A stretch of 64,000 nt of DNA, from NCBI RefSeq assembly GCF_000299575.1, contig NZ_AMGO01000021.1, forward strand, positions 1 through 64,000. Reading direction: 5' to 3'. Within the stretch, counting starts at the first letter, position 1, and the number at the start of each line of letters is the position of its first letter. Shown here in pieces: positions 35,722 through 45,550 of the stretch. Under the pieces are notes generated by a model. The model was not told the DNA's origin. It saw only the letters and a program-made list of their open reading frames with translations, and did not search any database. Both the position numbers and the translations under genes were made by a program. This stretch comes from Oceaniovalibus guishaninsula JLT2003 (GTDB lineage Bacteria; Pseudomonadota; Alphaproteobacteria; Rhodobacterales; Rhodobacteraceae).

Positions 35722-36413
35722 CTAGCGGCAGGCCATCGCGGAGGCCGCATCGCCAATGGGGCCGATGTCGCGCGCGGTCAGCGCGCCGTCCGTCAGCGTG
35801 ACCGCCAGCAGGCGCGACCAGTCGGCGCTGGCGACGATCATCTGGGGGCTTGCGCCGCAGGTGCGGATGCCGCCCAGGATCGTCCGGTCGCCGACGCGGT
35901 GGTTGGTGACGCCGGGCAAGGCCGCGACCGGCACCAGCGCGCCGTCCCGCCAGCGCCAGACGCGCAGGGTGCGGGCCAGGTGGGGCCTGTCCACATAGGC
36001 CAGTTCGACCGTGCCGTCGCCATCGAGATCCGCCGCACCGACCGGGGCCAGCCAGCGAAAGCGCCGCCCGATGAACGGCGTCGCGCCGAGCTGCGTCAGT
36101 TGCCCGTCGCGCAGGCCCCAGATCGCCAGCCGCGAACCCAGATCGCGGTGGCTTTCCACGACGACGACCTCGGCCGCGCCGTCGCCGTCGAGATCGGCAA
36201 GGCGCGGGGCCGTATCCTCGAACACGATCGCGTCGGGCCGGCGGGCCGACAGGCGGCGGCCGCCCGCCGTCGTCACCGTCAGCGTGTCGTGGCGCGGCAG
36301 GCCGCCCAGAACGTCATGGGGATAGCGGTCGGTCGGCCCGGCATAGCGCGCATCCGCGATGTCGGCCCCGGCGGGGGCAGTCAGCGCCAGCAACAGGGCC
36401 GCCGCCAGCCGCA

Positions 36414-36414
<1 letters not shown>
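35722..36414 (-). CDS. Secreted FG-GAP/VCBS-repeat protein
   Basis: The 230-residue protein has a signal peptide (MRLAAALLLALTAPAGA) and then beta-propeller-like repeats with LADLDGDGAAEVVVVE and AADLDGDGTVELAYVD, the calcium-binding FG-GAP/VCBS pattern. A likely periplasmic or outer-surface beta-propeller. Function is unknown. It overlaps the ferredoxin gene (TAATG) and is followed after 1 base by the AAC(3)-like gene, so the three genes form one unit. Confidence 0.75.
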
Positions 36415-36884
<470 letters not shown>

Positions 36885-38345
36885 TCACTCCAGCGGCAGG
36901 GCCACGAAGCGCGGATCGCCGCCGCGGCGCACCAGCAGCAGGATCGACTTGCGCCCCGCCTCGCGCGCCTCGTCGATGCGGCCTTCCAGATCGGCGACGC
37001 TGGCGATCTTCTGCTGGCCGGCCTCGGTAATGACGTCACCGGCGCGGATGCCCTTCTCGAACGCTTCGGCATCCTCGGCCACATCGGTCACGGCCAGACC
37101 TTCGGTGCCTTCGGGCACGCCGAGTTGTTCGCGCATCTCGTCGCTGAGCGGCGTCACCTTGACGCCCAGCAGATCCTGCTCGACCGGATCGGATCCGTCG
37201 GCGGAAACTGGGATCGCCTCGGCTTCCTCGCGGCGGCCGAGGGTGATGTCGAGCGTCTGCTCCTCGCCGTCGCGCCAGACGCGCAGGCTGACTTCCTTGC
37301 CGACCTGCGCGTTGCCGACGCGGCGCACCAGTTCGCGGGTATCGGACACGTCGCCGCCGTCGAAGGCCACGATCACATCGCCCGCCTCGACGCCCGCCTC
37401 GGCGGCGGGGCCTTCGGGAACGTCCGTCACCAGCGCGCCGCGCGCGTCGGCCAGACCGATGCTTTCGGCGATGTCGTCGGTCACGTCCTGGATGCGCACG
37501 CCCAGCCAGCCGCGCCGCGTCTCGCCGAATTCCTTGAGCTGATCGACGACCTGGCTGACGACGTTGGACGACATGGCGAAACCGATGCCGATGGACCCGC
37601 CATTGGGCGACAGGATCGCCGTGTTCACGCCCACGACCTCGCCGTCCATGTTGAACAGCGGACCGCCGGAATTGCCGCGGTTGATGGCGGCGTCGGTCTG
37701 GATATAATCGTCGTAGGTGCCGCTGAGTTCGCGGTTGCGCGCCGACACGATCCCGGCCGAGACCGAGAAACCCTGCCCCAGCGGATTGCCCATCGCCAGC
37801 ACCCAGTCGCCCACGCGCGCGCCGTCGCTGTCAGCGAAGGGCACGGGTTTCAGTGGCGCGGCGCTGGTCACTTTCAGCAGCGCGATGTCGGTCTTGGGGT
37901 CGGTGCCGATCACTTCGGCAGGCAGTTCGGTGCCGTTGAAGAATTCGACGTTGATTTCGTCCGCGCCCTCGATGACGTGGTTGTTGGTGACGATATAGCC
38001 GTCGTCGGAAATGACGAAGCCCGATCCCAGCGCCTGCGACCGGCGGGGGCGGTCATTGTCCATTCCCGGTCCGCCGCGCTCCATGAAGTCGCGGAAGAAA
38101 TCCTCGAACGGGCTGCCGGGGGGCACCTGCGGGGCGGGACCGCTGCGCGCGGCCACGGTGGTCGAGGTGGTGATGTTGACGACCGAGTCGCTGATCTGCG
38201 CGGCCAGGTCGGCCAGTTCGGGGCGGTCCTGCGCCATGACGCCGGGGGCGGTGCCCAGGCTCAGCGCGACGCCCAGCGCCAGGGCGCCCAGCATCTGGCG
38301 CGGGGCCCGCGCGACGCCCGTTCGCGGGATGGAAAGTTCAGTCAC
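36885..38345 (-). CDS. DegP/HtrA-type periplasmic serine protease
   Basis: The 486-residue protein has a signal peptide (hydrophobic residues 18-38, cleavage after VMA), a trypsin-like domain with His123 (TNNHVIEGAD), Asp153 (KTDIALLKV) and Ser226 (GNSGGPL), and two PDZ domains (about 285-370, 395-480). It degrades or refolds misfolded envelope proteins. The start is a GTG at 38345 with GGGAG upstream. It is the last gene in hflK-hflC-DUF2065-degP, a common alphaproteobacterial unit for membrane protein quality control. Confidence 0.93.
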   Translation of the reverse strand: MTELSIPRTGVARAPRQMLGALALGVALSLGTAPGVMAQDRPELADLAAQISDSVVNITTSTTVAARSGPAPQVPPGSPFEDFFRDFMERGGPGMDNDRPRRSQALGSGFVISDDGYIVTNNHVIEGADEINVEFFNGTELPAEVIGTDPKTDIALLKVTSAAPLKPVPFADSDGARVGDWVLAMGNPLGQGFSVSAGIVSARNRELSGTYDDYIQTDAAINRGNSGGPLFNMDGEVVGVNTAILSPNGGSIGIGFAMSSNVVSQVVDQLKEFGETRRGWLGVRIQDVTDDIAESIGLADARGALVTDVPEGPAAEAGVEAGDVIVAFDGGDVSDTRELVRRVGNAQVGKEVSLRVWRDGEEQTLDITLGRREEAEAIPVSADGSDPVEQDLLGVKVTPLSDEMREQLGVPEGTEGLAVTDVAEDAEAFEKGIRAGDVITEAGQQKIASVADLEGRIDEAREAGRKSILLLVRRGGDPRFVALPLE

Positions 38346-38488
38346 ACGCGTCTCCCTTCGGTGAATAGACGGTCGCAGGGGACAGTGTCGCCGCCCCGCC
38401 GCATCGAAGCGTTTAGTAGATAGAGAGCTTGACCTTCAACGCAATGCGTGATCGCGCGCCGTCACCACTGCGTGACACGCGCCGCGCG

Positions 38489-38677
38489 TCAGATCAGCCG
38501 TGCCGCCGCAACCAGGGCCGCGCCGATGGCCAGCGCGGCCAGCCCCATCAGGCGCCGCGCCTCGACCGGGATGGTGCGCAGCAGGTCCAGCAGATCCTCG
38601 ACGCGCGAAGGGGCCAGTGCCAGCACCAGCCCCTCGGCGACAAGGACCATCCCCAGCGCAAGCACGAGGGTGGCCAT
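38489..38677 (-). CDS. DUF2065 (YjeT-like) small membrane protein
   Basis: The 62-residue protein has two membrane spans (about 2-22 and 42-60) with LGMVLVAEGLVLALAPSR and RRLMGLAALAIGAALVA, typical of DUF2065. The E. coli homologue YjeT is encoded close to hflC, as here. Function is unknown. It starts 4 bases after the hflC stop. Confidence 0.85.
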   Translation of the reverse strand: MATLVLALGMVLVAEGLVLALAPSRVEDLLDLLRTIPVEARRLMGLAALAIGAALVAAARLI

Positions 38678-38681
38678 GAGC

Positions 38682-39704
38682 CTAGTTCACCGGCGCCGCG
38701 TCAACCTCGGCCGTGCCGGTGGCGGGGCGCACCGAGGTGACGGCGCTTTGCGGCGCATTGGCCGGATCCGGCTCGGCCCGCGTGATCGGCACCGACCGGG
38801 CGTTCTCGGCCGCATTGGCAGCGTCGCGGGCAACGCCGCCATCCGATTTCAGATAGTCAAAGAATTCGGAATTAGGCGACAGCACCATCGTCGAGTTCCC
38901 TTCCCTCAACGCGCCCTGATAGGCCGCGAGCGAGCGGTAGAAATCGAAGAACTCGGGATCGCGGCTATAGGCTTCGGCGAAGATGGCGTTGCGCTGCGCG
39001 TCGGCCTCGCCTCGGGTGATCTCGGCGTCCTTCTGCGCCTCGGACACCAGTTCCACCTTGGTGCGGTCCGCCTGCGCCCGCACGCGCTGCGCGGCCTCGG
39101 CGCCGCGGGCACGTTCGTCGGTCGCCTCGCGTTCGCGTTCGGCGCGCATCCGGTCGAAGGTCGCCGCCAGGTTCTGTTCGGGCAGCGCGGTCTGCTTCAG
39201 CCGCACGTCGATCACCTCGATCCCCAGAGCGGCGGCGCGCAGGCGGGCCTGATCGCGGATCCGCGTCATCAGCGCGGCGCGATCCGCCGACAGGATGGTG
39301 TTCGACGTCACCCCGTCCGAACCCAGAACCGCGCGGGTTTGCGTCGTCAGGATCGATTCCAGCCGCTGTTCGGCGGTCCGCACACCGCCCACGCCCACGG
39401 CGCGGCGGAACTGTTCGACATCCGCGATCCGGTAGCGCGCGAAGGCGTCCACGACCAGACGCCGGTCGTCGCTGGGCGTCACCTCGATCGGGTCGGTATC
39501 CAGCGACAGGATCCGGTCGTCATAGCGCACGACCTCCTGGATGAAGGGGATCTTGAACGCCAGGCCCGGTTCTTCCTTGACGTCGCGGATCTGGCCGAAT
39601 TGCAGCACCAGCGCCTTTTCGCGCTCGTCCACGATGAAGACCGAACTCAGCAGCGTGACCAGCGCCACCACCGCCACGCCGATGATAATGTATGTCCTGC
39701 GCAT
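38682..39704 (-). CDS. hflC: HflC (SPFH/prohibitin-family protease modulator)
   Basis: The 340-residue protein has one N-terminal membrane span, then an SPFH domain (about 20-200) and a coiled-coil region. With HflK it forms a large ring that encloses FtsH and limits access to membrane substrates. Motifs include VDEREKALVLQFGQIRDV and GIEVIDVRLKQTALPEQNLA. ATG 39704 overlaps the hflK stop as TGATG; an in-frame TTG one codon earlier is not needed. The tail has 50 Ala/Pro-rich residues beyond the family core. Confidence 0.93.
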   Translation of the reverse strand: MRRTYIIIGVAVVALVTLLSSVFIVDEREKALVLQFGQIRDVKEEPGLAFKIPFIQEVVRYDDRILSLDTDPIEVTPSDDRRLVVDAFARYRIADVEQFRRAVGVGGVRTAEQRLESILTTQTRAVLGSDGVTSNTILSADRAALMTRIRDQARLRAAALGIEVIDVRLKQTALPEQNLAATFDRMRAEREREATDERARGAEAAQRVRAQADRTKVELVSEAQKDAEITRGEADAQRNAIFAEAYSRDPEFFDFYRSLAAYQGALREGNSTMVLSPNSEFFDYLKSDGGVARDAANAAENARSVPITRAEPDPANAPQSAVTSVRPATGTAEVDAAPVN

Positions 39705-40864
39705 CAATTGTTCCCTCCGGTCGCTGCCGCGCGGCCCGCCGCGCCGGTATTGCCGCGCAGCTCGTTCAGCGGCAGATACGGCACGACGCCCTGTCCGCCA
39801 TTGCCCTGTTCGTCCAGAATGACCTTGTCGACCCGGCCCAGCACGTCCTCCATCGTTTCGAGATAGAGCCGCTTGCGCGTCACGGCGGGGGCCTTTTCGT
39901 ATTCTGTCAGCACCGCCTCGAACCGGCTGGCCTCGCCCGCCGCCTCGTTCACGACCTGCGCGCGATAGCCTTCGGCCTCTTCCAGCAACTGCGCGGATTG
40001 TCCGCGCGCCTGCGCCAGCGCCTGGTTGGCATAGGCGTCGGCCTGCCGTTCCAGCCGGTCGCGTTCCTGTTCGGCCGCCTGCACGTCGCGGAAGGCGTCG
40101 ATCACCTCGGTCGGCGGGTCGGCCTTGTCGAGGTTGAGGCGGACGATGTTGATGCCGCTGTCATAGGCGTTCATCGTATTCTGGATCAGCTCCTGCACGG
40201 TGTCGGCGATCAGATCGCGGTCGCGATTCAGGATCGGCGCCAGTTCGGACTGGGCGATCACCTCGCGCATGGCGGATTCGCTGACGGACCGGACGGTCTG
40301 CTGCGGCTCGGCCAGGTTGAACAGGAACATGGCGGGATCCGAGATGTTCCAGACCACCTGGAAGTCGATATCGACGATGTTCTCGTCGGTGGTCAGCATC
40401 AGGCCGCTGTCGCCGCGCGTGTTGGTGCCGACGCCGATATCCTCGGTCTGTTCGCGGGTCACGGGGATCACCTCGGCGGTGACGAAGGGCCATGGCGCGA
40501 AGTTCAGGCCCGGATTGCCGGTGGCGTAATATTCGCCGAGAAACAGCTCGACCGACTGTTCCTCGGGCTTGACGGTATAGAAACTGGCGAAAAGCCAAAG
40601 GCCCAAAGCCGCAAGACCGGCGATGATATAGGCGCCGCGCCCGAACTGCATGCCGCCGCCGCCGTCGCCGCCCGGACGCCTGGGGCCGCCGCGCCCGCCC
40701 ATCAGGACGCGCAGCTGTTCCTGGCCCTTCTTCATGATCTGGTCGATGTCGGGCATCTGCGTCCCGTTGCCCGGCCGGCGGTCGCCCGGTCGCCGGTCGT
40801 CGTCGTTGCCCGGTCCGGGGCCGCGCGGGCCACCGCCCCAGGGTCCGCCATTATTGCTCGCCAT
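39704..40864 (-). CDS. hflK: HflK (SPFH-family FtsH modulator)
   Basis: The 386-residue protein has a Gly/Pro/Asp-rich cytoplasmic start (NNGGPWGGGPRGPGPGNDDD), one span (about 78-95), an SPFH domain with VKPEEQSVELFLGEYYATGN and a coiled coil with QAEEQ-type helices. It pairs with HflC and FtsH. Start 40864 has AAGGA upstream, at a long distance. It is the head of the hflKC-degP unit, 73 bases after gor, and a small ACCCGAACGGGT hairpin lies in that gap. Confidence 0.94.
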   Translation of the reverse strand: MASNNGGPWGGGPRGPGPGNDDDRRPGDRRPGNGTQMPDIDQIMKKGQEQLRVLMGGRGGPRRPGGDGGGGMQFGRGAYIIAGLAALGLWLFASFYTVKPEEQSVELFLGEYYATGNPGLNFAPWPFVTAEVIPVTREQTEDIGVGTNTRGDSGLMLTTDENIVDIDFQVVWNISDPAMFLFNLAEPQQTVRSVSESAMREVIAQSELAPILNRDRDLIADTVQELIQNTMNAYDSGINIVRLNLDKADPPTEVIDAFRDVQAAEQERDRLERQADAYANQALAQARGQSAQLLEEAEGYRAQVVNEAAGEASRFEAVLTEYEKAPAVTRKRLYLETMEDVLGRVDKVILDEQGNGGQGVVPYLPLNELRGNTGAAGRAAATGGNN

Positions 40865-40937
40865 GCGTGGGAAGGTCCTTTTATTCCGTGTCGAATGCAA
40901 CCCGTTCGGGTAGCATGTGGTTAGTGCCTGTCGATTA

Positions 40938-42296
40938 TCAACCCGAGCGGACGGGTTCGCGCATCGTGACCAGTTCTTCGGCCATGGTCGGATGGACGGC
41001 GCAGGTGGCATCGAACTGGTCCTTGGTCAGCCCCGCCTTGACCGCGATCCCGGCAAGCTGGATCATCTCGCCGGCATTCTGTGCGACGATATGACATCCC
41101 AGCACCACGCGCGTCCTGCGCGACACGATCAGCTTCATCAGCACCCTGTCCTTGCGGCCGATGAACGCCTGCTGCATCGGCCGGAACGAGGTGCAGTAAA
41201 CCTCGACCTCCTCGCGGTCGCGGGCCTGTCCCTCGGTCAGGCCGACAGTGCCAAGCTCGGGCCGGGTGAAGACGGCGGACGGGATGCGGTCGTGATCGGC
41301 GGGGGTCTTCACGCCCTCGAACACGGTCCGCACGAAGGCCATGCCCTCGCGGATGGCCACGGGCGTCAGCGCCACGCGTCCGGTCACGTCGCCGATGGCA
41401 TAGACGGACGGGACCGAGCTTTGCGAATAACCGTCCACCACGATTTCGCCGTTGCGGCCCAGCGTGACGCCGATTTCTTCCAGTCCCAGCCCTTCGGTCG
41501 ACGGTCTGCGTCCCGTGGCGAACAGCACGCGGTCGAACGTCCCCTCGCCGCCGGTGGTCGATTCGACGCGAATCCCGCCGGCATCGCCCGGCCCCATCCG
41601 CAGGATGTTCGTTCCCAGATGCAGGCCGATCCCCTGATCCAGCATCGCCTCCGAGATCAGGCCCCGCGCCTCGTCGTCGAAGCCGCGCAGGATCTGCGCG
41701 CCGCGATAGTATTGCGTGACCTTCACCCCCAGCCCGTTCAGGATACAGGCGAATTCGCAGGCGATATAGCCGCCGCCGACGATCAGCACGGATTTCGGCA
41801 GCTCGTCCATCAGGAAGATGTCGTCGCTGACCATCCCCAGATCGGCGTTCTCGATGTCGGGGCGCACGGGATGGCCGCCGGTGGCGATCAGGATATGCGC
41901 GGCGGACCGGCGGGTGCCATCGGCCAGCGCCACCTCGTGCGGGCCGGCAAGCGTGGCGCGCTGGTCCACGATCTCGACGCCGGACGTGTCCAGCATCGAC
42001 CGATAGATCTGTTCCAGCCGGTCGAGTTCGCCACGCAGGCGGGTGCGGAATTGCGGCCAGTGGAAGGTGCCCGCCTTGGCGGACCAGCCGTAATCGCGGG
42101 CCTCGTCGGCCGCGTGGCCATAGCCGCTGGCGAAGACCATCATCTTCTTGGGCACGCAGCCGCGGATGACGCAGGTGCCGCCCATGCGGTCTTCTTCCGC
42201 CAGCGCGACGCGCGCGCCGGTCGCCGCCGCCATCCGCGCCGCGCGCACGCCGCCCGAACCGCCGCCGATGACGAAAAGGTCGTAATCGAAGCTCAT
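40938..42296 (-). CDS. gor: Glutathione-disulfide reductase
   Basis: The 452-residue flavoenzyme reduces GSSG with NADPH. N-terminal FAD motif DLFVIGGGSGGVRAARM, redox disulfide Cys42/Cys47 (GGTCVIRGCVPKK), NADPH motif around GGGYIACEFA, and C-terminal catalytic His in HPTMAEELV. It could support the GST coded at 4341. It starts 3 bases after rpiA ends, so both are likely co-transcribed. Confidence 0.95.
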   Translation of the reverse strand: MSFDYDLFVIGGGSGGVRAARMAAATGARVALAEEDRMGGTCVIRGCVPKKMMVFASGYGHAADEARDYGWSAKAGTFHWPQFRTRLRGELDRLEQIYRSMLDTSGVEIVDQRATLAGPHEVALADGTRRSAAHILIATGGHPVRPDIENADLGMVSDDIFLMDELPKSVLIVGGGYIACEFACILNGLGVKVTQYYRGAQILRGFDDEARGLISEAMLDQGIGLHLGTNILRMGPGDAGGIRVESTTGGEGTFDRVLFATGRRPSTEGLGLEEIGVTLGRNGEIVVDGYSQSSVPSVYAIGDVTGRVALTPVAIREGMAFVRTVFEGVKTPADHDRIPSAVFTRPELGTVGLTEGQARDREEVEVYCTSFRPMQQAFIGRKDRVLMKLIVSRRTRVVLGCHIVAQNAGEMIQLAGIAVKAGLTKDQFDATCAVHPTMAEELVTMREPVRSG

Positions 42297-42299
42297 CGT

Positions 42300-43085
42300 T
42301 CAGTCCCCGGATTCCGCAAAGATGTTGTCGGGTTCGTCCATTTCCGCGCGTTCCTCGATGACCGTGCCGTTGGCGAGGTCGCGCAGTTCGATCCGCCCGT
42401 CGGGATGGCCCACCACGACGATGTCGCACAAATCGCAGAACAGCCCGTTCTCGACCACGCCGGGGATCTGGTTGAGCTGGATCGACAGCCGCCGCGCGTC
42501 GCCGATGCGCCCCAGATCCAGATCGAGGATGCGGTTCCCCTCGTCCGTCGCATAGGGCGCGTCGTCCTCCATCCGCAGCGTGACCGAGCGGTTCAGAACG
42601 TCCGCCGAGGCCAGGATCTCCGCGATGGCCGCCCGCGTCGATTGCAGGCCGAAGGCGACCGCCTCGACCGGCAGGGGAAAGGCGCCCAGCGTCTCGACGC
42701 GCTTGGACGGATCGGCGATCACCACCATCCGTTCGCTGGCGGCGGCGACGATCTTTTCGTGCAGCAGCGCCCCGCCGCCGCCCTTGATGAGGTTGAAGTC
42801 GCGGTCGAACTCGTCCGCGCCGTCGATGGTCAGATCCAGCCAGCGCGCCTCGTCCAAGGTCACGACCTGTAGGCCGACCGACCGCGCCAGCGCGCCGGTG
42901 CGCGCCGATGTGGGCACGCAGGTCACGCGCAGGCCGTCCGCGACAAGCTGTCCCAGATGGCGCACCATGAAGGCGGCGGTGCTGCCGGTGCCCAGCCCGA
43001 CCTTCATGCCGTCCTCGACATAATCGCAGGCGCGCCGGGCGGCGATCGATTTGGCCAGATCGCCGGGCGTCAGGGGGTGCGGCAT
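42300..43085 (-). CDS. rpiA: Ribose-5-phosphate isomerase A
   Basis: The 261-residue enzyme interconverts ribose 5-phosphate and ribulose 5-phosphate. Motifs: VGLGTGSTAAFMV (about 29-41), TIDGADEFD and IKGGGGALLHEKIVA, all complete. ATG 43085 is the usual start; the longer frame is not supported. It is divergent from the type III PKS gene. It links to the frame-disrupted rpe at 20.7 kb, the next step in the same pathway. Confidence 0.96.
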   Translation of the reverse strand: MPHPLTPGDLAKSIAARRACDYVEDGMKVGLGTGSTAAFMVRHLGQLVADGLRVTCVPTSARTGALARSVGLQVVTLDEARWLDLTIDGADEFDRDFNLIKGGGGALLHEKIVAAASERMVVIADPSKRVETLGAFPLPVEAVAFGLQSTRAAIAEILASADVLNRSVTLRMEDDAPYATDEGNRILDLDLGRIGDARRLSIQLNQIPGVVENGLFCDLCDIVVVGHPDGRIELRDLANGTVIEERAEMDEPDNIFAESGD

Positions 43086-43234
43086 GGGTCGGATCCTCGG
43101 AACGGTTGCGCGCGCCTTATAGGCCAGCGCCGGCGCGGAAACCATGCCTGCCGGGCAGGATCGCGCCCCTTGCCGCCCTTGCCGCGCCGGGCCGCGCGCT
43201 AGGTCCTGCGCGACACGTCCCGCCAGGAACCCAG

Positions 43235-44299
43235 ATGGACCGAAACAATCCCGCCGCCGGACCCGCCGTGCGCCTGCGCGGCCTCGGCACCGCGCTGCCG
43301 CCCCATGCGCTGCCGCAGGACGCGGTGCTGGCCAAGGCGCGCGAGCTTCTGGCGCCGCGCTTTCCGCAATTCGACAAGCTGGCGCCCAGCTTCACCAATG
43401 CGGGCGTCGATTGCCGCTATTCCGTCGCGCCGATGGACTGGTTCGAGCAACCGCGCGACTGGCCGCAGCGCAACGCGATGTATCTGGACGGCGCAACGCG
43501 CCTGTTCATCGACGCCGCCCGCGCCGCCCTGGACGATGCGGGGCTGGCGGCCGGCGACGTGGATATCTGCGTCACCGTGTCGTCAACCGGGATCGCCACC
43601 CCCACGCTGGAGGCACGGGCCGCGGCCGAGCTTGGCTTTCGTCCCGACCTGCGGCGCGTGCCGCTGTTCGGGCTGGGCTGCGCGGGCGGCGTCACGGGGC
43701 TGGCCTGCGCGCGGGCGGTGGCGGCGGCGCATCCCGGCACCACGGTGCTGATGGTGGCGGTCGAAACCTGCACACTGTCCTTCCGTCTGGACCGGCTGCG
43801 CAAGGCCGACATCATCGCCACGGTGCTGTTCGGCGACGGCGCGGCCGCCGCCGTGCTGGACAGCGGCGACAGCGGCCCGGTTCTGGGACAGGGCCGCGAA
43901 CACATGTGGCCCGACACGCTGGACATCATGGGCTGGCAGATGGACACCGACGGGCTGGGCGTGATCTTCGACCGCTCGATCCCCGCCTTCGCCGAGGCCG
44001 AGTTTCGCGGCGCGGCGCAGGACGCGCTGGCGCAGGCGGGGCTGGGTCTGGATGCGGTGGACCGCTTCGTCTGCCATCCGGGCGGCGCCAAGGTGGTCGA
44101 GGCGCTGGAAACGGCGTTGTCGCTGCCGGACGGCACGCTGGATCACGAACGCGCCGTGCTGCGCGCCGCCGGAAACATGTCGGCGCCCACGGCGCTGTTC
44201 GTGCTGAAACGCGCACTGGATGCGGGCGTTTCGGGGCGGCTGATGCTGACCGCGCTTGGCCCCGGCTTCACCGCGTCGTTCCTGCCGGTGGACGCATGA
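43235..44299 (+). CDS. Type III polyketide synthase (chalcone synthase-like, BpsA-type)
   Basis: The 354-residue protein is a homodimeric ketosynthase that extends an acyl-CoA with malonyl units. The catalytic triad is visible: Cys149 (LFGLGCAGGVTG), His281 (VCHPGGAKV) and Asn314 (AGNMSAPT). Residues GPGFTASF near the C-terminus complete the CoA site. Start 43235 has AGGA upstream. It overlaps the next gene by ATGA. Its product is probably an alkyl-pyrone or resorcinol, by analogy with the Bacillus bpsA-bpsB pair. Confidence 0.9.
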   Translation: MDRNNPAAGPAVRLRGLGTALPPHALPQDAVLAKARELLAPRFPQFDKLAPSFTNAGVDCRYSVAPMDWFEQPRDWPQRNAMYLDGATRLFIDAARAALDDAGLAAGDVDICVTVSSTGIATPTLEARAAAELGFRPDLRRVPLFGLGCAGGVTGLACARAVAAAHPGTTVLMVAVETCTLSFRLDRLRKADIIATVLFGDGAAAAVLDSGDSGPVLGQGREHMWPDTLDIMGWQMDTDGLGVIFDRSIPAFAEAEFRGAAQDALAQAGLGLDAVDRFVCHPGGAKVVEALETALSLPDGTLDHERAVLRAAGNMSAPTALFVLKRALDAGVSGRLMLTALGPGFTASFLPVDA

Positions 44300-44787
44300 C
44301 GGGGGCTTTGGCGTTCATCGCGTTCCTGGTGCTGCAACGCCTGTCGGAACTGGCGATCGCGCGCCGCAATACCCGCCGCCTGCTGGCCGCCGGCGCGGTC
44401 GAGCACGGGGCGGAACACTATCCCTTCATGGTGGCGATGCACGCGGCATGGCTGGCCTGCATCGCGGTCTGGGGCTGGGACAACCCCGTCTCGGTCCCGT
44501 GGCTGATCCTGTTCGCGGTCTTGCAGGGGTTGCGCGTGTGGATCCTGGCCAGTCTGGGCGGCCGCTGGACGACGCGGATCATCGTGCCGGATGCGCCGCT
44601 GGTGGCCCGCGGCCCGTTCCGCTTCGTCCCGCATCCCAACTATGCGCTTGTCGTGGTCGAGATCGTGGCCGCGCCCATGGTGCTCGGCCTTTGGCCGGTG
44701 GCGCTGGCGTTCACGTTCCTCAACGCCGCGATGCTTTACGTCCGCATCGGGGCCGAGAACCGCGCGCTGGCCCCGTTGCGCCGCTGA
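44296..44787 (+). CDS. Isoprenylcysteine carboxyl methyltransferase-family protein (BpsB-like)
   Basis: The 163-residue membrane protein has about four spans and the ICMT-type SAM-binding tail VARGPFRFVPHPNYALVVVE and ENRAL. It belongs to the ICMT/BpsB family. In Bacillus subtilis BpsB O-methylates alkylpyrones made by BpsA, and the coupling here (ATGA overlap) suggests the same. Substrate specificity is inference. The next gene converges with 4 bases between the stops. Confidence 0.85.
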   Translation: MTGALAFIAFLVLQRLSELAIARRNTRRLLAAGAVEHGAEHYPFMVAMHAAWLACIAVWGWDNPVSVPWLILFAVLQGLRVWILASLGGRWTTRIIVPDAPLVARGPFRFVPHPNYALVVVEIVAAPMVLGLWPVALAFTFLNAAMLYVRIGAENRALAPLRR

Positions 44788-44791
44788 CGCC

Positions 44792-45457
44792 TCAGCCCAG
44801 CGCGCCGATCAGCACCGCCAATGCCGCGCGCGGCAGGATCAGCAGCATCCCCGGCCCGTCCATCGCCAGCCGCACCGGCCCCGTCACCCGGTTCGACGTG
44901 CCGATCCGCGCGGCGGGCGCGAAATCCAGCCCCTCGATGGGCCATTCCAGCCCCTTGGACCGGCCCGCGACCCGCGCCAGCGGCCAAAGCGACAGCCGGC
45001 TGCCCAAGGGCAGATCCATCGTCAAAGGCCGCGTCAGGTGCATCGCCACGTCCCGTGCCCCGATCAGGATGCAGCGCGTCCGCGTACCGCCCAGCGCCGT
45101 CATCGCGGCAAGCTGATGGTCCAGCCGCGCGCCCAGGAATCCGACGCCCAGGATCAGCGGCGCGTCGATCGCGCGCAGGCATTTCTGGAAATCGGTGCTG
45201 TCCTGTTCCGCGATGCGGTGGATGTTCCGCGCGCCCATCCGCGACCGCGCCGCGTCCGACAGCGAATCGAGATCGCCGATCACCGCGTGCGGCACATGCC
45301 CCAGCGCCAGCGCCGCGTCCGCGCCGCCATCGGCGGCCACCAGATGCGGCGCATGGGCCAGCGCCAGCGCCAGATCGCCCGCCGCGACATCGCCGCCGCC
45401 CACCAGCGTGACGGCGACCGAAGACCGGACCAGCGGGGCGACAGGCGGATTATCCAT
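44792..45457 (-). CDS. Thiamine pyrophosphokinase
   Basis: The 221-residue protein transfers pyrophosphate from ATP to thiamine. Features: LVAADGGADAALALGHVPHA (about 37-56), VIGDLDSL, EQDSTDFQKCLRAI, and GVGFLGARLDHQLAAMTAL near 104-122. ATG 45457 gives MDNPPVAPLVRSS; a longer start is possible but lacks a ribosome site. The D/E-rich catalytic motif DxDS is kept. Confidence 0.85.
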   Translation of the reverse strand: MDNPPVAPLVRSSVAVTLVGGGDVAAGDLALALAHAPHLVAADGGADAALALGHVPHAVIGDLDSLSDAARSRMGARNIHRIAEQDSTDFQKCLRAIDAPLILGVGFLGARLDHQLAAMTALGGTRTRCILIGARDVAMHLTRPLTMDLPLGSRLSLWPLARVAGRSKGLEWPIEGLDFAPAARIGTSNRVTGPVRLAMDGPGMLLILPRAALAVLIGALG

Positions 45458-45550
45458 GCGACCATCGTTTTGCCGCGAAATCGCCCGACAGAGAACCCCC
45501 CGTGGGGTCATCGTGGCCGGGCGGCGCATGAAACCAGGGGCGAGGGACAG

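Noticed and set aside
40900-40911. ACCCGTTCGGGT palindrome between gor and hflK as a terminator
   Set aside because: The 5-bp stem has only a 2-base loop and no T-run follows, so it is noted only as a small dyad.
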